Source: Marichromatium bheemlicum (lineage in GTDB: Bacteria; Pseudomonadota; Gammaproteobacteria; Chromatiales; Chromatiaceae). Taken from it: a DNA stretch of 64,000 bases. The position numbers and the translations under genes were made by a program. Below are positions 17,459-28,013 of this stretch, piece after piece. Below the pieces are notes generated by a model. The model ran no database searches. It saw only the letters and a program-made list of their open reading frames with translations, and had not been told where the DNA came from. The stretch is from NCBI RefSeq assembly GCF_012276755.1, contig NZ_JAAXKX010000004.1:62001-126000 (forward strand). Reading direction: 5' to 3'. The stretch's first letter is position 1. Each line of letters starts with the position of its first letter.

Positions 17459-19485
17459 ACGAGGACCTCCCGGCATTCTTCGACGAGTGCTCCCGCTGGG
17501 TCGAGCAAGGGGTGCTGCGAGCGCTCGATCTCGCCCTCGCCCGCTTCGTCCATCACGAGGCCGACGAACACGACCCCGTGGTGCTGCTCGCCGTCGCCCT
17601 GGTCAGCGAGCGCAATGGCCACGGCCACGTCTGTCTCGATCTGGCCGATACCATCGCCCACCCCGAGACCCTGCTCGCCAGCGAGACCGATCGAGCGCCA
17701 GAACCCGACACCTACAACGCGCTCACCACTCGACTCGTCGGGCTCGACCCCGCCGCCTGGGCGGCACGACTCGGCGCCAGCAGCGCCATCTGTGATCTCG
17801 CCGCCACCGGCGACGATGGCCGCGCCCCCTTGGTTCTGGCCGGCAGCACGACTCAACGCCCACTGCTCTATCTGCGTCGCTACTGGCGCTACGAACGGAT
17901 CATCGAACAGGGCATCGAGCAACGCCTGGCGCGCTGCCGCCAGCCGCTCGACCCAAAGCGGCTTCGCCCCCTGCTCGACACCCTCTTCCCCGCTGAACAC
18001 GGCGACCCCTGGCAGCGGATCGCCTGCGTGCTCGCCGCACGCAGCCCCTTTGCGGTGATCACCGGCGGCCCCGGCACCGGCAAGACCACCACCGTGGTCC
18101 GTCTGCTCGCCCTGCTCCAGGGGCTCGCGCTCGCCGCCGACCGGGCGCCATTGCGCATCCGCCTCGCCGCCCCGACCGGCAAGGCCGCCGCCCGACTCAA
18201 CGCCTCGATCGCCCCGCAGGTGGCCGACCTACCGGTGGCCGCCACGCTGCGCGCGACCATTCCCACCACGGTCTCGACCCTGCACCGGCTGCTCGGGCCG
18301 CTGCCCGAGAGCCGCCGCTTCCGCCACCATGCGCGCAACCCACTCGATGCCGACCTGGTGGTGGTCGATGAGGCCTCGATGGTCGACGTCGAACTGATGG
18401 CCGCGCTGATCGAGGCGCTGCGCCCGGAGACGGCACTGGTCCTGCTCGGCGACAAGGACCAGCTCGCCTCGGTCGAGGCCGGTGCGGTACTCGGCGATCT
18501 CTGCCGACGCGCCGCCACCGGCCACTACACCGAGCCGACCGCCGCCTGGATCAGCGCCGCCTGTGGTCAGACGCTCCCGCCCGAGACCATCGACACCGCC
18601 GGCACCCCGCTCGATCAGGCCATCGCCATGCTCAGACACAGTTACCGCTTCCGGGCCGAGGGCGGGATCGGCGCACTCGCCCAGCGCATCAACTCGGAGC
18701 CGCCCCCCAGCCACACCGAGATCCAGGCGCTCTTTGCCCGCCCCCAGCACCACGCTCTCGGGACGATCGCCGAGCAACGACTCGACTCCCCGGACGATCC
18801 GGCGCTGATCGAGCTGGTCGTGGCAGGCTATTCGGGCTATCTCAGCGTGATGCGCGAGGCCGCTCCGGGAGCCGATGCTGCCCAGGCGCAGATCGATGCC
18901 TGGGCGCGCGCCGTGCTCGCCGCCCACGGCCGGTTCCAGCTGCTCGTCGCGCTGCGTCACGGCCCCTGGGGGGTGAGTGGATTCAATGCCCGCATCGGCG
19001 GCTGGCTCACCCGCGCCGGGTTGCTCGACGGCACCGATCACGCCTGGTTCGCCGGCCGGCCGGTACTGATCACCCGCAATGATGACGGGCTGCGGTTGAT
19101 GAACGGCGACATCGGTATCGCCCTAGAGACCCCGCTGCGCGATGCCGGGGGCGCGACTCGACAGATGCTCCGGGTGGCCTTCCCGCATCCCGACGGCGGT
19201 GAGGCCATCCGCTGGGTGCTGCCGAGCCGGCTGCAGGCGGTGGAGACAGTATTCGCGATGACGGTGCACAAATCCCAGGGCTCGGAGTTCACCCACACCG
19301 CGCTGGCCCTGCCCGACCATCCCACACCGGTACTCACCCGCGAGCTGATCTATACCGGCATTACCCGCGCTCGCGAGCGCTTCACCCTGATCCACCAAAA
19401 TCCACGCGTGCTCAGCACCGCATTGCGCCGCCGCGTCAGGCGTGTCAGCGGGCTGCGCCTGGGACCCGTCGCCGAGGAGCCGTGA
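17455..19485 (+). CDS. recD: RecBCD exonuclease V helicase subunit RecD
   Basis: RecD is the 5'-3' superfamily 1B helicase of RecBCD. The 676 residues are somewhat longer than the E. coli protein (608). Motifs include Walker A ITGGPGTGKTTTVVRLLALL (about residue 203), LAAPTGKAAARLNASI, Walker B DLVVVDEASMVDVELMAAL, LVLLGDKDQLASVEAGAVLGDL, and the C-terminal TVHKSQGSEF and LIYTGITRARERFTLI. The start ATG overlaps the recB stop by 4 bases, indicating translational coupling. The recC-recB-recD order here has no ptrA between recC and recB, unlike enterobacteria. Confidence 0.97.
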   Translation: MNEDLPAFFDECSRWVEQGVLRALDLALARFVHHEADEHDPVVLLAVALVSERNGHGHVCLDLADTIAHPETLLASETDRAPEPDTYNALTTRLVGLDPAAWAARLGASSAICDLAATGDDGRAPLVLAGSTTQRPLLYLRRYWRYERIIEQGIEQRLARCRQPLDPKRLRPLLDTLFPAEHGDPWQRIACVLAARSPFAVITGGPGTGKTTTVVRLLALLQGLALAADRAPLRIRLAAPTGKAAARLNASIAPQVADLPVAATLRATIPTTVSTLHRLLGPLPESRRFRHHARNPLDADLVVVDEASMVDVELMAALIEALRPETALVLLGDKDQLASVEAGAVLGDLCRRAATGHYTEPTAAWISAACGQTLPPETIDTAGTPLDQAIAMLRHSYRFRAEGGIGALAQRINSEPPPSHTEIQALFARPQHHALGTIAEQRLDSPDDPALIELVVAGYSGYLSVMREAAPGADAAQAQIDAWARAVLAAHGRFQLLVALRHGPWGVSGFNARIGGWLTRAGLLDGTDHAWFAGRPVLITRNDDGLRLMNGDIGIALETPLRDAGGATRQMLRVAFPHPDGGEAIRWVLPSRLQAVETVFAMTVHKSQGSEFTHTALALPDHPTPVLTRELIYTGITRARERFTLIHQNPRVLSTALRRRVRRVSGLRLGPVAEEP

Positions 19486-19488
19486 CCC

Positions 19489-21858
19489 ATGTCCACCACC
19501 GCCCTACCCGCCACGGCACTCCGCCGCCGCTGTGATCCGGCAACGCTGGCCTTTACCACTACCGCCGAACTCGAGGGACTCGACGGTTTCGTCGGCCAGG
19601 ATCGTGCCCTCGAGGCGATCCGTTTCGCCATCGATATCCGTCACCCGGGCTACAACCTCTATGCCATCGGCCCGGCCGGCAGCGGCAAATCGGCACTGGT
19701 CCTCAGCGAGCTACGCCATCGTGCCGCCACAACCGCACCAGCACACGATTGGTGCTATGTCCACAACTTCGACCATCCCCACCGTCCACGAGCCCTGCGG
19801 CTCGCGCCCGGTCAGGCATCGCGACTGGCCAAGGACATGGAGCGCCTGATCAAGAATCTGGAGCGGGCGCTGCGCCGCACCTTCGAGAGCGACGACTACC
19901 GCAACCGTGTCCGCGCCATCGAACACGCCTTCGAGCAGCGCCAGGAGCAGGCCTTCGCAGAGATCGACCAACAGGCCCGGGCTCGCGGCGTGGCATTGCT
20001 GCGCACCCAAGAGGGACTGAGTCTGGCGCCGCTGCGCGAGGGCAAGGCGATGCCACCGGATGCCTTCGCCGCGCTCACCCCCGAGCAGCGCGGCGCCATC
20101 GAGACCGAGATCGAGCAGCTGCGCGAGCAGCTACACAGCGTGCTCGATCAAGTCGCGCGCTGGAAGCGGCACAGCGAGGCCGAGATCGACCGCCTCAACA
20201 GCGATCAGGCCCGGGATGCGATCGCACACCTCTTTGCCGAGTTCGAGACCGCCCACCCCAGCTCCCCCGAGCTGTTGGCCCATCTGCACCGGGTCGAGGA
20301 CGATGTGATCGGCCACTTCGAGCACTTCCTCGACAAGCCCCAGCCGCCGCATCAGGACACCACCCCCTGGCAACAACGCTACCGGGTCAATGCCTTGCTC
20401 TCGCACCAGCACGGCAGGGCCGCCCCGGTGATCCAATGCGATCTTCCGAGCACCCGCGAACTGGTCGGACGCATCGAGCACCGCGCTGTGCTCGGCACGC
20501 TCGAGACCGACTTCACCATGATCCGTGCCGGTGCCCTGCATCGGGCCAATGGCGGTTATCTGGTGATCGAAGCGCGGAAACTGCTCAGTCAGCCCTTCGC
20601 CTGGGAGACGCTCAAGCGCGCCCTGCAGAGTGGCGAGATCCGCTTCGATCCACCCGACGGTGGTGACGGTCCGCTGACCACTGTGGCACTCGAGCCCGAG
20701 CCCATCCCTCTGGCGCTCAAGGTGGTGCTGCTCGGCGAGCATCGCCTCTACGCCCTGCTCGCCGAGGCCGACCCCGAGTTCGAGGAGCTGTTCAAGGTCA
20801 GCGCCGAGTTCGAGGAGCGGATGCCCCGCGACCCCGCGCACGAGCATGCGCTGGCACGACTGATCGCCACTTGGGTGCAGGCCTCGCGCTTGCGACACTT
20901 CAGCAACAGCGCGGTCGCCCGGGTGATCGAGCACAGTGCCCGCCTCGCCGGCGAGCGCGACCACCTCAGTGGTCAGATGCGCGCACTCACCGATCTCGTC
21001 CACGAGGCCGATCATCATGCCGCCACCCGTGACGCCGAGCGCGTCGAGGCCGAGGACGTCGAGCAGGCGATCGCCGCGCGACGGCGCCGCTGCGATCGCA
21101 TCAGTCGCCGCATCCGCGAGGCGATCCTCGAGGACACCCTGCGCATCGCCACCACCGGGCGTCTGCCCGGGCAGGTCAACGGTCTGGCGGTGGTCGAACT
21201 CGGCGCCAACGGCTTCGGCCATCCGGTGCGGATCAGCGCCAGCGCACGCGCCGGCGATGGAGACGTGATCGATATCGAGCGCGAGGTCGAACTCGGCGGC
21301 CCGATCCATTCCAAGGGGGTGATGATCCTCTCGGGCTTCATCGCCGGACGTTATGCCCGCCACCACCCGCTCTCGCTGACCGCCAGCCTGGTGTTCGAGC
21401 AGTCCTACGGCCCGGTCGACGGCGACAGCGCCTCGGCCGCCGAACTCTGCGCCCTACTCTCGGCGCTCTCCGGACTACCGATCCGGCAATCGCTGGCGAT
21501 CACCGGATCGATCGACCAGTACGGTGCCATTCAGGCCATCGGGGGAGTGAACGAGAAGATCGAGGGCTTCTTCGCGCTGTGTCAGGCGCGTGGCCTGGAT
21601 GGTGAACAGGGGGTGCTGATCCCGACGGCCAACGTCAGACAACTGATGCTCTCCGAGGCCTTGGTCACGGCGGTCGAGGCCGGTACATTCAGCATCCATG
21701 CCGTCGCCGACATCGACCAGGCCATCGCCTTACTCACCGACACCCCGGCCGGGATACGCGATGCGCATGGCGCTTATCCCACCGGCAGCGTCAACCAGCG
21801 TGTCGAGCAGGCCCTGATCGACAACGCCCGATTGGCCTCGGGGTGCCGTCGCGACTGA
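19489..21858 (+). CDS. Lon-like ATP-dependent protease (LonB/YcbZ group)
   Basis: This is an AAA protease of 789 residues combining an ATPase region and a C-terminal Lon Ser-Lys protease domain. The N-terminal P-loop GPAGSGKSALVLSEL is at about residue 60, followed by a long helical insert. Further ATPase elements are GALHRANGGYLVIEARKLL and VVLLGEHRLYALL. The protease domain has the catalytic serine in DGDSAS (Ser647) and lysine in GGVNEKIEGFF (Lys690). It lacks the Lon substrate-binding N-domain, as in LonB/YcbZ-type proteins. It starts three bases after the recD stop, so it is likely cotranscribed with recCBD. Whether that reflects a role in repair is unknown. Confidence 0.93.
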   Translation: MSTTALPATALRRRCDPATLAFTTTAELEGLDGFVGQDRALEAIRFAIDIRHPGYNLYAIGPAGSGKSALVLSELRHRAATTAPAHDWCYVHNFDHPHRPRALRLAPGQASRLAKDMERLIKNLERALRRTFESDDYRNRVRAIEHAFEQRQEQAFAEIDQQARARGVALLRTQEGLSLAPLREGKAMPPDAFAALTPEQRGAIETEIEQLREQLHSVLDQVARWKRHSEAEIDRLNSDQARDAIAHLFAEFETAHPSSPELLAHLHRVEDDVIGHFEHFLDKPQPPHQDTTPWQQRYRVNALLSHQHGRAAPVIQCDLPSTRELVGRIEHRAVLGTLETDFTMIRAGALHRANGGYLVIEARKLLSQPFAWETLKRALQSGEIRFDPPDGGDGPLTTVALEPEPIPLALKVVLLGEHRLYALLAEADPEFEELFKVSAEFEERMPRDPAHEHALARLIATWVQASRLRHFSNSAVARVIEHSARLAGERDHLSGQMRALTDLVHEADHHAATRDAERVEAEDVEQAIAARRRRCDRISRRIREAILEDTLRIATTGRLPGQVNGLAVVELGANGFGHPVRISASARAGDGDVIDIEREVELGGPIHSKGVMILSGFIAGRYARHHPLSLTASLVFEQSYGPVDGDSASAAELCALLSALSGLPIRQSLAITGSIDQYGAIQAIGGVNEKIEGFFALCQARGLDGEQGVLIPTANVRQLMLSEALVTAVEAGTFSIHAVADIDQAIALLTDTPAGIRDAHGAYPTGSVNQRVEQALIDNARLASGCRRD

Positions 21859-21861
21859 GGC

Positions 21862-23037
21862 TCAGTCAGCGCTCGCGGCGGCCTGGGCACGCAGCGCCGC
21901 GGCCGCCTGCCGGATCCCGAGACGCGCCAGTAAGCGCCCGACCTCGTCATCATCGCTACCGTGATGGAGTAATCCGGCGATACGCATCAGGATGGCATCA
22001 CGATGTACGGTCCCGCTGGGAAGCTGGTAGAGCGCGCCGATACGTGCCTGGAGGGCGGTGGGGATCCCCCACTGGACCTTGAGCTGATGACTGGTCGCGG
22101 CCGCCTGCGTGGCCAGCAACCGTTCGCAGTCGCTCGCTTCGAGCCGCCCCCCCAGATCGACCCAGCGTTGCTGCAGCACCAGCAGCGCCAGCTCGCCGAG
22201 TCGTGCGAGCATCATCGCGGCGCGACACCCGGCGACATCGACCTGCAGCGCCCGCCCGAGGACATTGAGCAAGCGCACCAGCGCCAGCGCCTCCTGACGC
22301 AACCGGCGCTCGTGCTCGACGAGCACCTCGACACCGAGCGCACTACCGGGATAGAGCGCGATGGTGACGGCAATATTGACCAATCTCGCCGCCCCCACCC
22401 GCTCGATCGCCCGCACCGGCGTCTCGATCAGCACCGAACCATCGTTATAGGGGGAGCTGTTGGCCAGCCCCAGCAGTGGACCGATCAGCGCCGGCTCGAA
22501 CTGGCAGCGCCGGATCAGGTGGGTCCGCGCCTCTGCCTCGAGCTGTACCAACCCCTCGAGCGCCTCGGCCAGCGCCGGATCGAGCGGGACGCACAGCGGC
22601 TCGTGCTCGAGCATGTGCGCCACAAACTCGGGCAGGGTGGCCGGGGCGCTCGGCGCCGGGGCCGCCTCGGTCTCGTCGACGACCTCGCGCAGCCGCGCCA
22701 TCACCTCGGCGGCCCGAAACGGCTTGACGATATAGGCATCGGCCTGGAAACGCCTGGCCTCGATGATACGGTCGCGATCGGCATGCCCCGAGACCATCAC
22801 ACACACCGTCTTGTGGCCGCTGGCCCGGATCGTCTTCAGCAACGCCGTGCCCGTGGTATCGGGTAGCCCCCAGTCGAGTAGCACCAGATCGGCCCCGTCG
22901 CCACGACGCCAAGCCTCGAGCGCCGAGCGCCCATCGACACAGTGCTCGACCGTCGCCAGCGGCCAGAGCTTACGGATCAACTGAACCAATAGCGGACCGA
23001 TGGAGAGGTCATCCTCGACGACCAATGCTCGACGCAT
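21862..23037 (-). CDS. Response regulator with HDOD output domain
   Basis: The 391-residue protein has an N-terminal receiver domain (ALVVEDDLSIGPLL, phospho-Asp in LVLLDWGLPD, VSGH, and conserved Lys in YIVKPF). A C-terminal HDOD region follows, with hydrophobic helices such as LIGPLLGLANSSPYNDGSVLIETPVRAIERVGAARLVNI. HDOD domains are non-catalytic relatives of HD hydrolases used in signalling. The GTG at 23046 is possible, but the ATG at 23037 has GAGG at good spacing. It is converged on by the Lon-like gene three bases away. It ends a three-gene minus-strand signalling set with the REC-HATPase protein and the large hybrid kinase. Confidence 0.88.
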   Translation of the reverse strand: MRRALVVEDDLSIGPLLVQLIRKLWPLATVEHCVDGRSALEAWRRGDGADLVLLDWGLPDTTGTALLKTIRASGHKTVCVMVSGHADRDRIIEARRFQADAYIVKPFRAAEVMARLREVVDETEAAPAPSAPATLPEFVAHMLEHEPLCVPLDPALAEALEGLVQLEAEARTHLIRRCQFEPALIGPLLGLANSSPYNDGSVLIETPVRAIERVGAARLVNIAVTIALYPGSALGVEVLVEHERRLRQEALALVRLLNVLGRALQVDVAGCRAAMMLARLGELALLVLQQRWVDLGGRLEASDCERLLATQAAATSHQLKVQWGIPTALQARIGALYQLPSGTVHRDAILMRIAGLLHHGSDDDEVGRLLARLGIRQAAAALRAQAAASAD

Positions 23038-23061
23038 ACTCACCACCTCGACTGCTGACGC

Positions 23062-23973
23062 TCAACCATCATCGGCCTCCGCCGCGTCGCTCAGACTCAC
23101 CCAGGCCTGGACGATATTGCCGCGCCCCTGGTACTCGATCGCACTGAAGGCGAGCTGGCGTGCCATGGCGATGCCGCGACCGTGATGGTGGAAGGCGCGT
23201 TCCGGGGCAAGCTCAAGATAGGGCTCCCAATCGAACCCCGCGCCGTGGTCACAGACGGTGAAGCAGATCTGCTCGGGCTCACGGCGTAACCAGAGTTCGG
23301 CCCAGCGCGCGTGGTTCTCGGGGCGGGAGAGGCGCCGGGCGATCTCCTCGGGCAGCGCCTCCTGCGCCAACAGCCGCCCCTTCTCCGCGTAGCCGATACC
23401 GAGCAGACCGTGCTCGATGGCGTTGATCATCAACTCCGAGAGCCCCATCGCCACCAGCGATGAACGTGGACAGAGGTCGGCCAGCTGAACCGCAAGCAGC
23501 GAGGCCTGATCCGGCTCTCGGAAACGAAAGCGTCCTTCGTGCAACAGCCCCCAGGCGCTCGAGATCTCGCGCCGTAGCTGTCGAAGTGCATGTCGATTGC
23601 GACGATCGAGGAGCGCGGCGTTGACGATACGCTGCAACGCCTCGGCCTGATAGGGCTTGGCCAGGTAGTACCAGGCCCCGGCCGAGAGCCCCTGGGCGAC
23701 CTCCTCGGGAGAACTGGCCACCGTCTGCATGATCACCGGCAGATCCTCGAAGCGCGCGTCCCGGACCACGCGCTCGAGCAGCTCGATACCATCCATCCGT
23801 GGCATCCGGCGATCGAGGATCAGCAGGTCGAAGCGTGCCGGCTCGGCCTGCAGCCGGTCCCAGGCATCCTGTCCGTCCTGGGCGAAGGTGAAGATGCGAT
23901 CGGACGACTGCAGAAAATCGGCGATGATCTCCAGATTCAAGGGTTCGTCGTCGACCACTAGCAACTCGGTCAT
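23062..23973 (-). CDS. Response regulator with HATPase (anti-sigma/RsbW-like) domain
   Basis: The 303-residue protein couples a receiver domain (LLVVDDEPLNLEII, phospho-Asp in LLILDRRMPRMDG, YYLAKPY) to a C-terminal GHKL ATPase-like domain. The ATPase part shows an N-box-like segment MGLSELMINAIEHG, a G1-type motif VCDHGAGFDWEPYL, and HHHGRGIAMARQLA. There is no dimerisation/phosphoacceptor histidine box, so it is more like RsbW-type serine kinases or a partner-switch protein than a sensor kinase. GGAGG precedes the ATG at ideal spacing. It lies 24 bases before the HDOD gene and 29 after the hybrid kinase, so all three are probably one operon. Confidence 0.87.
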   Translation of the reverse strand: MTELLVVDDEPLNLEIIADFLQSSDRIFTFAQDGQDAWDRLQAEPARFDLLILDRRMPRMDGIELLERVVRDARFEDLPVIMQTVASSPEEVAQGLSAGAWYYLAKPYQAEALQRIVNAALLDRRNRHALRQLRREISSAWGLLHEGRFRFREPDQASLLAVQLADLCPRSSLVAMGLSELMINAIEHGLLGIGYAEKGRLLAQEALPEEIARRLSRPENHARWAELWLRREPEQICFTVCDHGAGFDWEPYLELAPERAFHHHGRGIAMARQLAFSAIEYQGRGNIVQAWVSLSDAAEADDG

Positions 23974-24002
23974 GCCAACCTCCAGCGGATCCGTTGCTCA
24001 AC

Positions 24003-27000
24003 TCATGGGGGCGCGATCTCCTCGAGCAAGCGCGCCAACATCTCAGCCAGACGCAGCGCCAGAGTCTCGGTCTCGGGGGCGGCGGCACGGGCGGCGCGTT
24101 CGAGGTCGCGCGCCTGCAGCGCCAGTCCCTGGGCCTCGAGATTGCCGGCACTGCCGGCCAGGGTATGGGCCAGGGTGGCGATGCGCTCGTAATCGGTAAG
24201 GGCGCTCGCCTCACGGAGCTGCGCCGGGGTCCGTGCGTGTGCCTCCGACATGGCGCCGAGCAGGCGCTGGATAAACGCGTCCCGACCACCGAACTTCTCA
24301 CGCAAGGTCTCCCAATCGATCAGTCGCTCGACACCGACATCAATATCGGGTTCGGGTTCGGGTTCGGGTTCGGGTTCGGGTTCGGGTTCGGGTTCGGGTT
24401 CGGGGGACACGCTATCATCACCGGCGCCGGCGTGCGCGGCCAGCGTGTGCAGCCCATCACAAACCTCGTATAACGCCCGCTCGAGCCCGGTCAGCGCGGC
24501 ACCATGATCACGCGCCGCAGCAAGCACCTCGACCAATGCCGCAGCCGCCTCGCGCACCCGCACCAACCCCAGCCTCTCGGCCACCTCCACCAGGGCCCGG
24601 GCATGGCGTGCCGCCAGCTGGCCATCGCCGACACGCTCCGTGCCGAGCAGTGCACGCAACCGCGCGGCATCGGCACCGTGTGCCTCGACAAAGCGCCCCA
24701 GGGCCGCGAGCAGTGCCTCGCGCTGACCACCAACAAGCCTCAATCCCTGCTCGAGATCGACCCCCGGGATCGCCTTCTCCCCGGCGCGGGGTTCGAGCCA
24801 CTCGACGATGGCCGCATACAGTGCATCGGGATCGATCGGCTTGGCCAGATGGCCGTTCATCCCCGCCGCCTGGCTCCGGCGCTGATCCTCCTCGAAGACA
24901 TTGGCCGTCATCGCCAAGATCGGGGTCTGCGCATACCCGGGCAGGCGCCGGAGCCGGCGCGTCGCCTCGAGCCCGTCGAGCACCGGCATCTGGATATCCA
25001 TCAACACCAGCTCGAAGCAGGTCTCGGCGGCACGCGCCAGCGCCTCGGCACCATCGCCGGCGACCCAGACCTCGACCCCGAACCCGGCGAGGATGTCGCG
25101 GGCAACGTCCTGATTGACCGCGTTGTCCTCCACCACCAGCACCTTGGCCCCCCGCAACCGCTCGGGGGCATCGAGCAGCGCACGGGGCCGCTTGGCCACC
25201 ACCGGCAAGGGCTGCTCGGCGATCTGGAACGGCAACTCCACCCAAAAGGTACTGCCGACCCCCAGTTCGCTCTCGACCCCGATCTCACCGCCGAGCAGCA
25301 GCGTCAACCGCCGGCTGATCCCCAGCCCCAGCCCGGCACCGCCATAGCGACGCGTCGGTGAACCATCGACCTGCTCGAAGAGCTCGAAGATACGTGCCTG
25401 CTGCGTCGCGTCGAGTCCGATACCGGTATCGCGTACCGCCAACCGCACCCGGATGCGTTCGTCCTCGCCGCCGACGAGCTGTGCGCTGACCACGACCTCG
25501 CCACGCTCGGTGAACTTCAGCGCGTTACCGAGGAAATTGAGCAGGATCTGGCGAACCCGCAGCACATCGCCGATCAGCGCCAGCGGGATCTGTGGATCGA
25601 TCTCGCGGCGAACCACCACCCCTTTTTCCTGCGCCCGACTCTCGAGCTGGGCGATGGACTGATCGAAGAGATCGGCAAGGGCTAAGGGCGCACGGTTGAT
25701 CGTCAGCTTACCGGCCTCGATCCGCGAGAGGTCGAGGATGTCGTCGATCAGCTCCATCAGGTGATGCGCCGCCTCATTGATACGCTCGACCCGATCGCGC
25801 AGTCTGGGGTCGGACTGTTCGCGCCGCAGCAGCTCGGTCAACCCGACGATGGCATTCATCGGGGTACGGATCTCATGGCTCATGTTGGCTAGGAACAGGC
25901 TCTTGGCCTGACTGGCGCTCTCGGCAGCGCGCTTGGCCGTCTCCAGCTCGGCGGTACGCGCCCGTACCTGGGCCTCGAGGTCGCGCCGACGGCTGTCGAG
26001 CTCGGCCTCGATGCGTTTGCGCTCACTGATATCCTCGACCAGGACGGCGAACTGCCCCCGGGTCGGCGAATAGGCGATGAGATTGAACCAGCGCTCGAAA
26101 TAGACCGCATAGGTCTCGAAGCGGATCGGCTCGCCGGTGAGCGCCACCCGGCCATAGCGACCGATCCAGTCGATGGGGTCCTCGTCGATCCCCGGAATCA
26201 CCTCGCTGATACAGCGGCCGATGACCTGCTCCTGCGAGAAGCCGGTCAACCGGGTATAGGCCGGATTGACGGCGAGGAAGCGGTAGTCGATCGCCTGCCC
26301 CGCCGCATCGGCGATCACCTCGTGCAGGGCGAAGCCGACATGCATGTTCTCGAACAGCGCGCGAAAGCGTTGATCGCTCTCGCGCAGCGCCGACTCGGTC
26401 CGCTTGAGTTCGGTAATGTCGTTACCAATGGCGAGCACCTCGAGCAGCGCGCCATCGGCATCGAACACCGGCTTGTTGGTCCAGTTCACCCACACCTGCC
26501 GACCATCGGCGCAGCGATTCTGATCGACGCGGTTGAGGTGTCCGACACCGCACTCGAGCAACCTGCCCAGCTCGACACTGAGGCTGTCGTGCGGCGCGGC
26601 CATCAACACCGTGAAGGGGGCACCGATCAAGGTCTCGGCGGCATAGCCGAAGAAGCGCTCGGCATAGGGATTGACGAATTCGATATGACCATCGTGCCCG
26701 AGCCGGATGATGGCGCTGTTGGCATGCTCGACCAAATCACGATAGCGCTTCTCGCTCTCGTAGAGCGCACGCTGGGCCTCGTGGGCGGAGGTGACATCAC
26801 GCCCGACACCGAGCACCCCGGTCAGCTCGCCAGTGGCATCGCGGATCGGGGTGTTGATCGTCTGCATCCGCACCCGCCGACCCGCGGCGCACTCGATCCA
26901 GGCCTCGTAGCGGATCGCCGCGCCCTGGTCGCGGACCTCGCGGTCGCGCCGCACCACCCCCTCGGCGAGTCTCGTCGGGAGCAGTTGATGGTCGTCGCGA

Positions 27001-27884
27001 CCGAGGATGTCGGCCTTGTCGAGCCCGAGACAGTGGGCAAACGACAGGTTACAAGCCAGGTAGCGCCCCTCCAGGTCCTTTAACCACACCTGGTCGGGGA
27101 TCGCCTCGATCAGTGCACTCAGACGCCGCTGCTCGTCTTCGAGCGCGATCTCGGCGCGCTTGCGCTCGGTGATGTCGTGCAGATAGCCGTGCCAGAGCAC
27201 CCCGCCGCCGGGCTCGCGCGCCGGCACCGACCAGGCCTCGAGCCAACGCTCGCCGAGCCGCGGATGGAGGTAACGGTACTGGTCATGACGACGCGCCAGC
27301 GTGCGCTCGCAGTGACGATGGTGGGCGATCACCCGCGGCAGGTCCTGGGGATGGATCTGTGCGATGAAGCGGCGCCCATCGGCGATCAGCGCGGCCCTGC
27401 GAAACCCCAGTACCTGACGCGCCGTCGAGGTGATGAAGGTGATCCACGGCAACGCCTCGGCATCGAGCCGATAGGCATAGATCACCCCCGGGACACTGGC
27501 GACGACACGCTCCAGGCGCAGGTGCTCGTCATCCTCGTGCAGCGGCGCAGGTGCGGCCATCCGCGCCAGGTGGTCGAACAGGTCGCCAGGCAGCGCCTGC
27601 CAGCCCAGATGGCGTGGCGTGGCGCCGCGCTCGTCGACGGCGGTAAGCAGCAACACCGGGCACGCCAGCGCCAGCAGGGGGGGAAGATCGGGCGGCTGAC
27701 CGCCACGACCATCGCACAGGATCAGGTCACAGTCCCCGGCGCCGAGGACAGCGAGCGACTCAGGGTCGTCGAGACGACGGCGTTCGAGCTGGTGCGACAC
27801 CCCCGCGAGGTAGGCATCGAGGACCAGTGGTTCACGGGTGGCATCCTCCAGCAAGAGGATGCGCAAGGGCGGCTGCTGCTCCAT
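24003..27884 (-). CDS. Large multi-PAS hybrid histidine kinase with receiver and Hpt domains
   Basis: This is a phosphorelay sensor of about 1293 residues without membrane segments. Domains in order: a receiver-like N-terminus ([18 protein letters not shown]), four PAS domains, HisKA with [20 protein letters not shown] (phospho-His near residue 669), HATPase with [20 protein letters not shown] and [13 protein letters not shown], and a receiver with [13 protein letters not shown] (near 962). Then come a degenerate Hpt-like segment ([16 protein letters not shown], near 1093), a Pro-Glu repeat linker (about 1160-1180), and a C-terminal Hpt-like segment [16 protein letters not shown] (near 1239). 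The ATG at 27884 is preferred over one at 27962 because GGTGGA precedes it. It likely feeds the two response regulators downstream. Confidence 0.9.
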   Translation of the reverse strand: MEQQPPLRILLLEDATREPLVLDAYLAGVSHQLERRRLDDPESLAVLGAGDCDLILCDGRGGQPPDLPPLLALACPVLLLTAVDERGATPRHLGWQALPGDLFDHLARMAAPAPLHEDDEHLRLERVVASVPGVIYAYRLDAEALPWITFITSTARQVLGFRRAALIADGRRFIAQIHPQDLPRVIAHHRHCERTLARRHDQYRYLHPRLGERWLEAWSVPAREPGGGVLWHGYLHDITERKRAEIALEDEQRRLSALIEAIPDQVWLKDLEGRYLACNLSFAHCLGLDKADILGRDDHQLLPTRLAEGVVRRDREVRDQGAAIRYEAWIECAAGRRVRMQTINTPIRDATGELTGVLGVGRDVTSAHEAQRALYESEKRYRDLVEHANSAIIRLGHDGHIEFVNPYAERFFGYAAETLIGAPFTVLMAAPHDSLSVELGRLLECGVGHLNRVDQNRCADGRQVWVNWTNKPVFDADGALLEVLAIGNDITELKRTESALRESDQRFRALFENMHVGFALHEVIADAAGQAIDYRFLAVNPAYTRLTGFSQEQVIGRCISEVIPGIDEDPIDWIGRYGRVALTGEPIRFETYAVYFERWFNLIAYSPTRGQFAVLVEDISERKRIEAELDSRRRDLEAQVRARTAELETAKRAAESASQAKSLFLANMSHEIRTPMNAIVGLTELLRREQSDPRLRDRVERINEAAHHLMELIDDILDLSRIEAGKLTINRAPLALADLFDQSIAQLESRAQEKGVVVRREIDPQIPLALIGDVLRVRQILLNFLGNALKFTERGEVVVSAQLVGGEDERIRVRLAVRDTGIGLDATQQARIFELFEQVDGSPTRRYGGAGLGLGISRRLTLLLGGEIGVESELGVGSTFWVELPFQIAEQPLPVVAKRPRALLDAPERLRGAKVLVVEDNAVNQDVARDILAGFGVEVWVAGDGAEALARAAETCFELVLMDIQMPVLDGLEATRRLRRLPGYAQTPILAMTANVFEEDQRRSQAAGMNGHLAKPIDPDALYAAIVEWLEPRAGEKAIPGVDLEQGLRLVGGQREALLAALGRFVEAHGADAARLRALLGTERVGDGQLAARHARALVEVAERLGLVRVREAAAALVEVLAAARDHGAALTGLERALYEVCDGLHTLAAHAGAGDDSVSPEPEPEPEPEPEPEPEPEPDIDVGVERLIDWETLREKFGGRDAFIQRLLGAMSEAHARTPAQLREASALTDYERIATLAHTLAGSAGNLEAQGLALQARDLERAARAAAPETETLALRLAEMLARLLEEIAPP
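24348..24404. repeat. Hexanucleotide microsatellite GGGTTC x9 (coding)
   Basis: Nine uninterrupted copies of GGGTTC plus a trailing GGG lie inside the hybrid-kinase gene. On the coding strand they encode alternating Pro-Glu. The unit is a multiple of three, so copy-number change would lengthen or shorten the linker between the two Hpt-like segments without a frameshift. Confidence 0.95.
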
Positions 27885-28013
27885 GGGATCTTCCACCAAG
27901 GGGGCCGGCGGCCCGCGTCCCGCGACAGATCGATCGAGAGGCGCCGACCATGGGGACGACACCGGCGCAAGCCACTAGATAGGCATGCGGAGACGGCGAT
28001 CCAAGGGGCGTGC

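Noticed and set aside
24348-24404. GGGTTC array as a CRISPR or telomere-like repeat
   Set aside because: It has no spacers and lies in frame within a kinase gene as a Pro-Glu linker, so it is a coding microsatellite.
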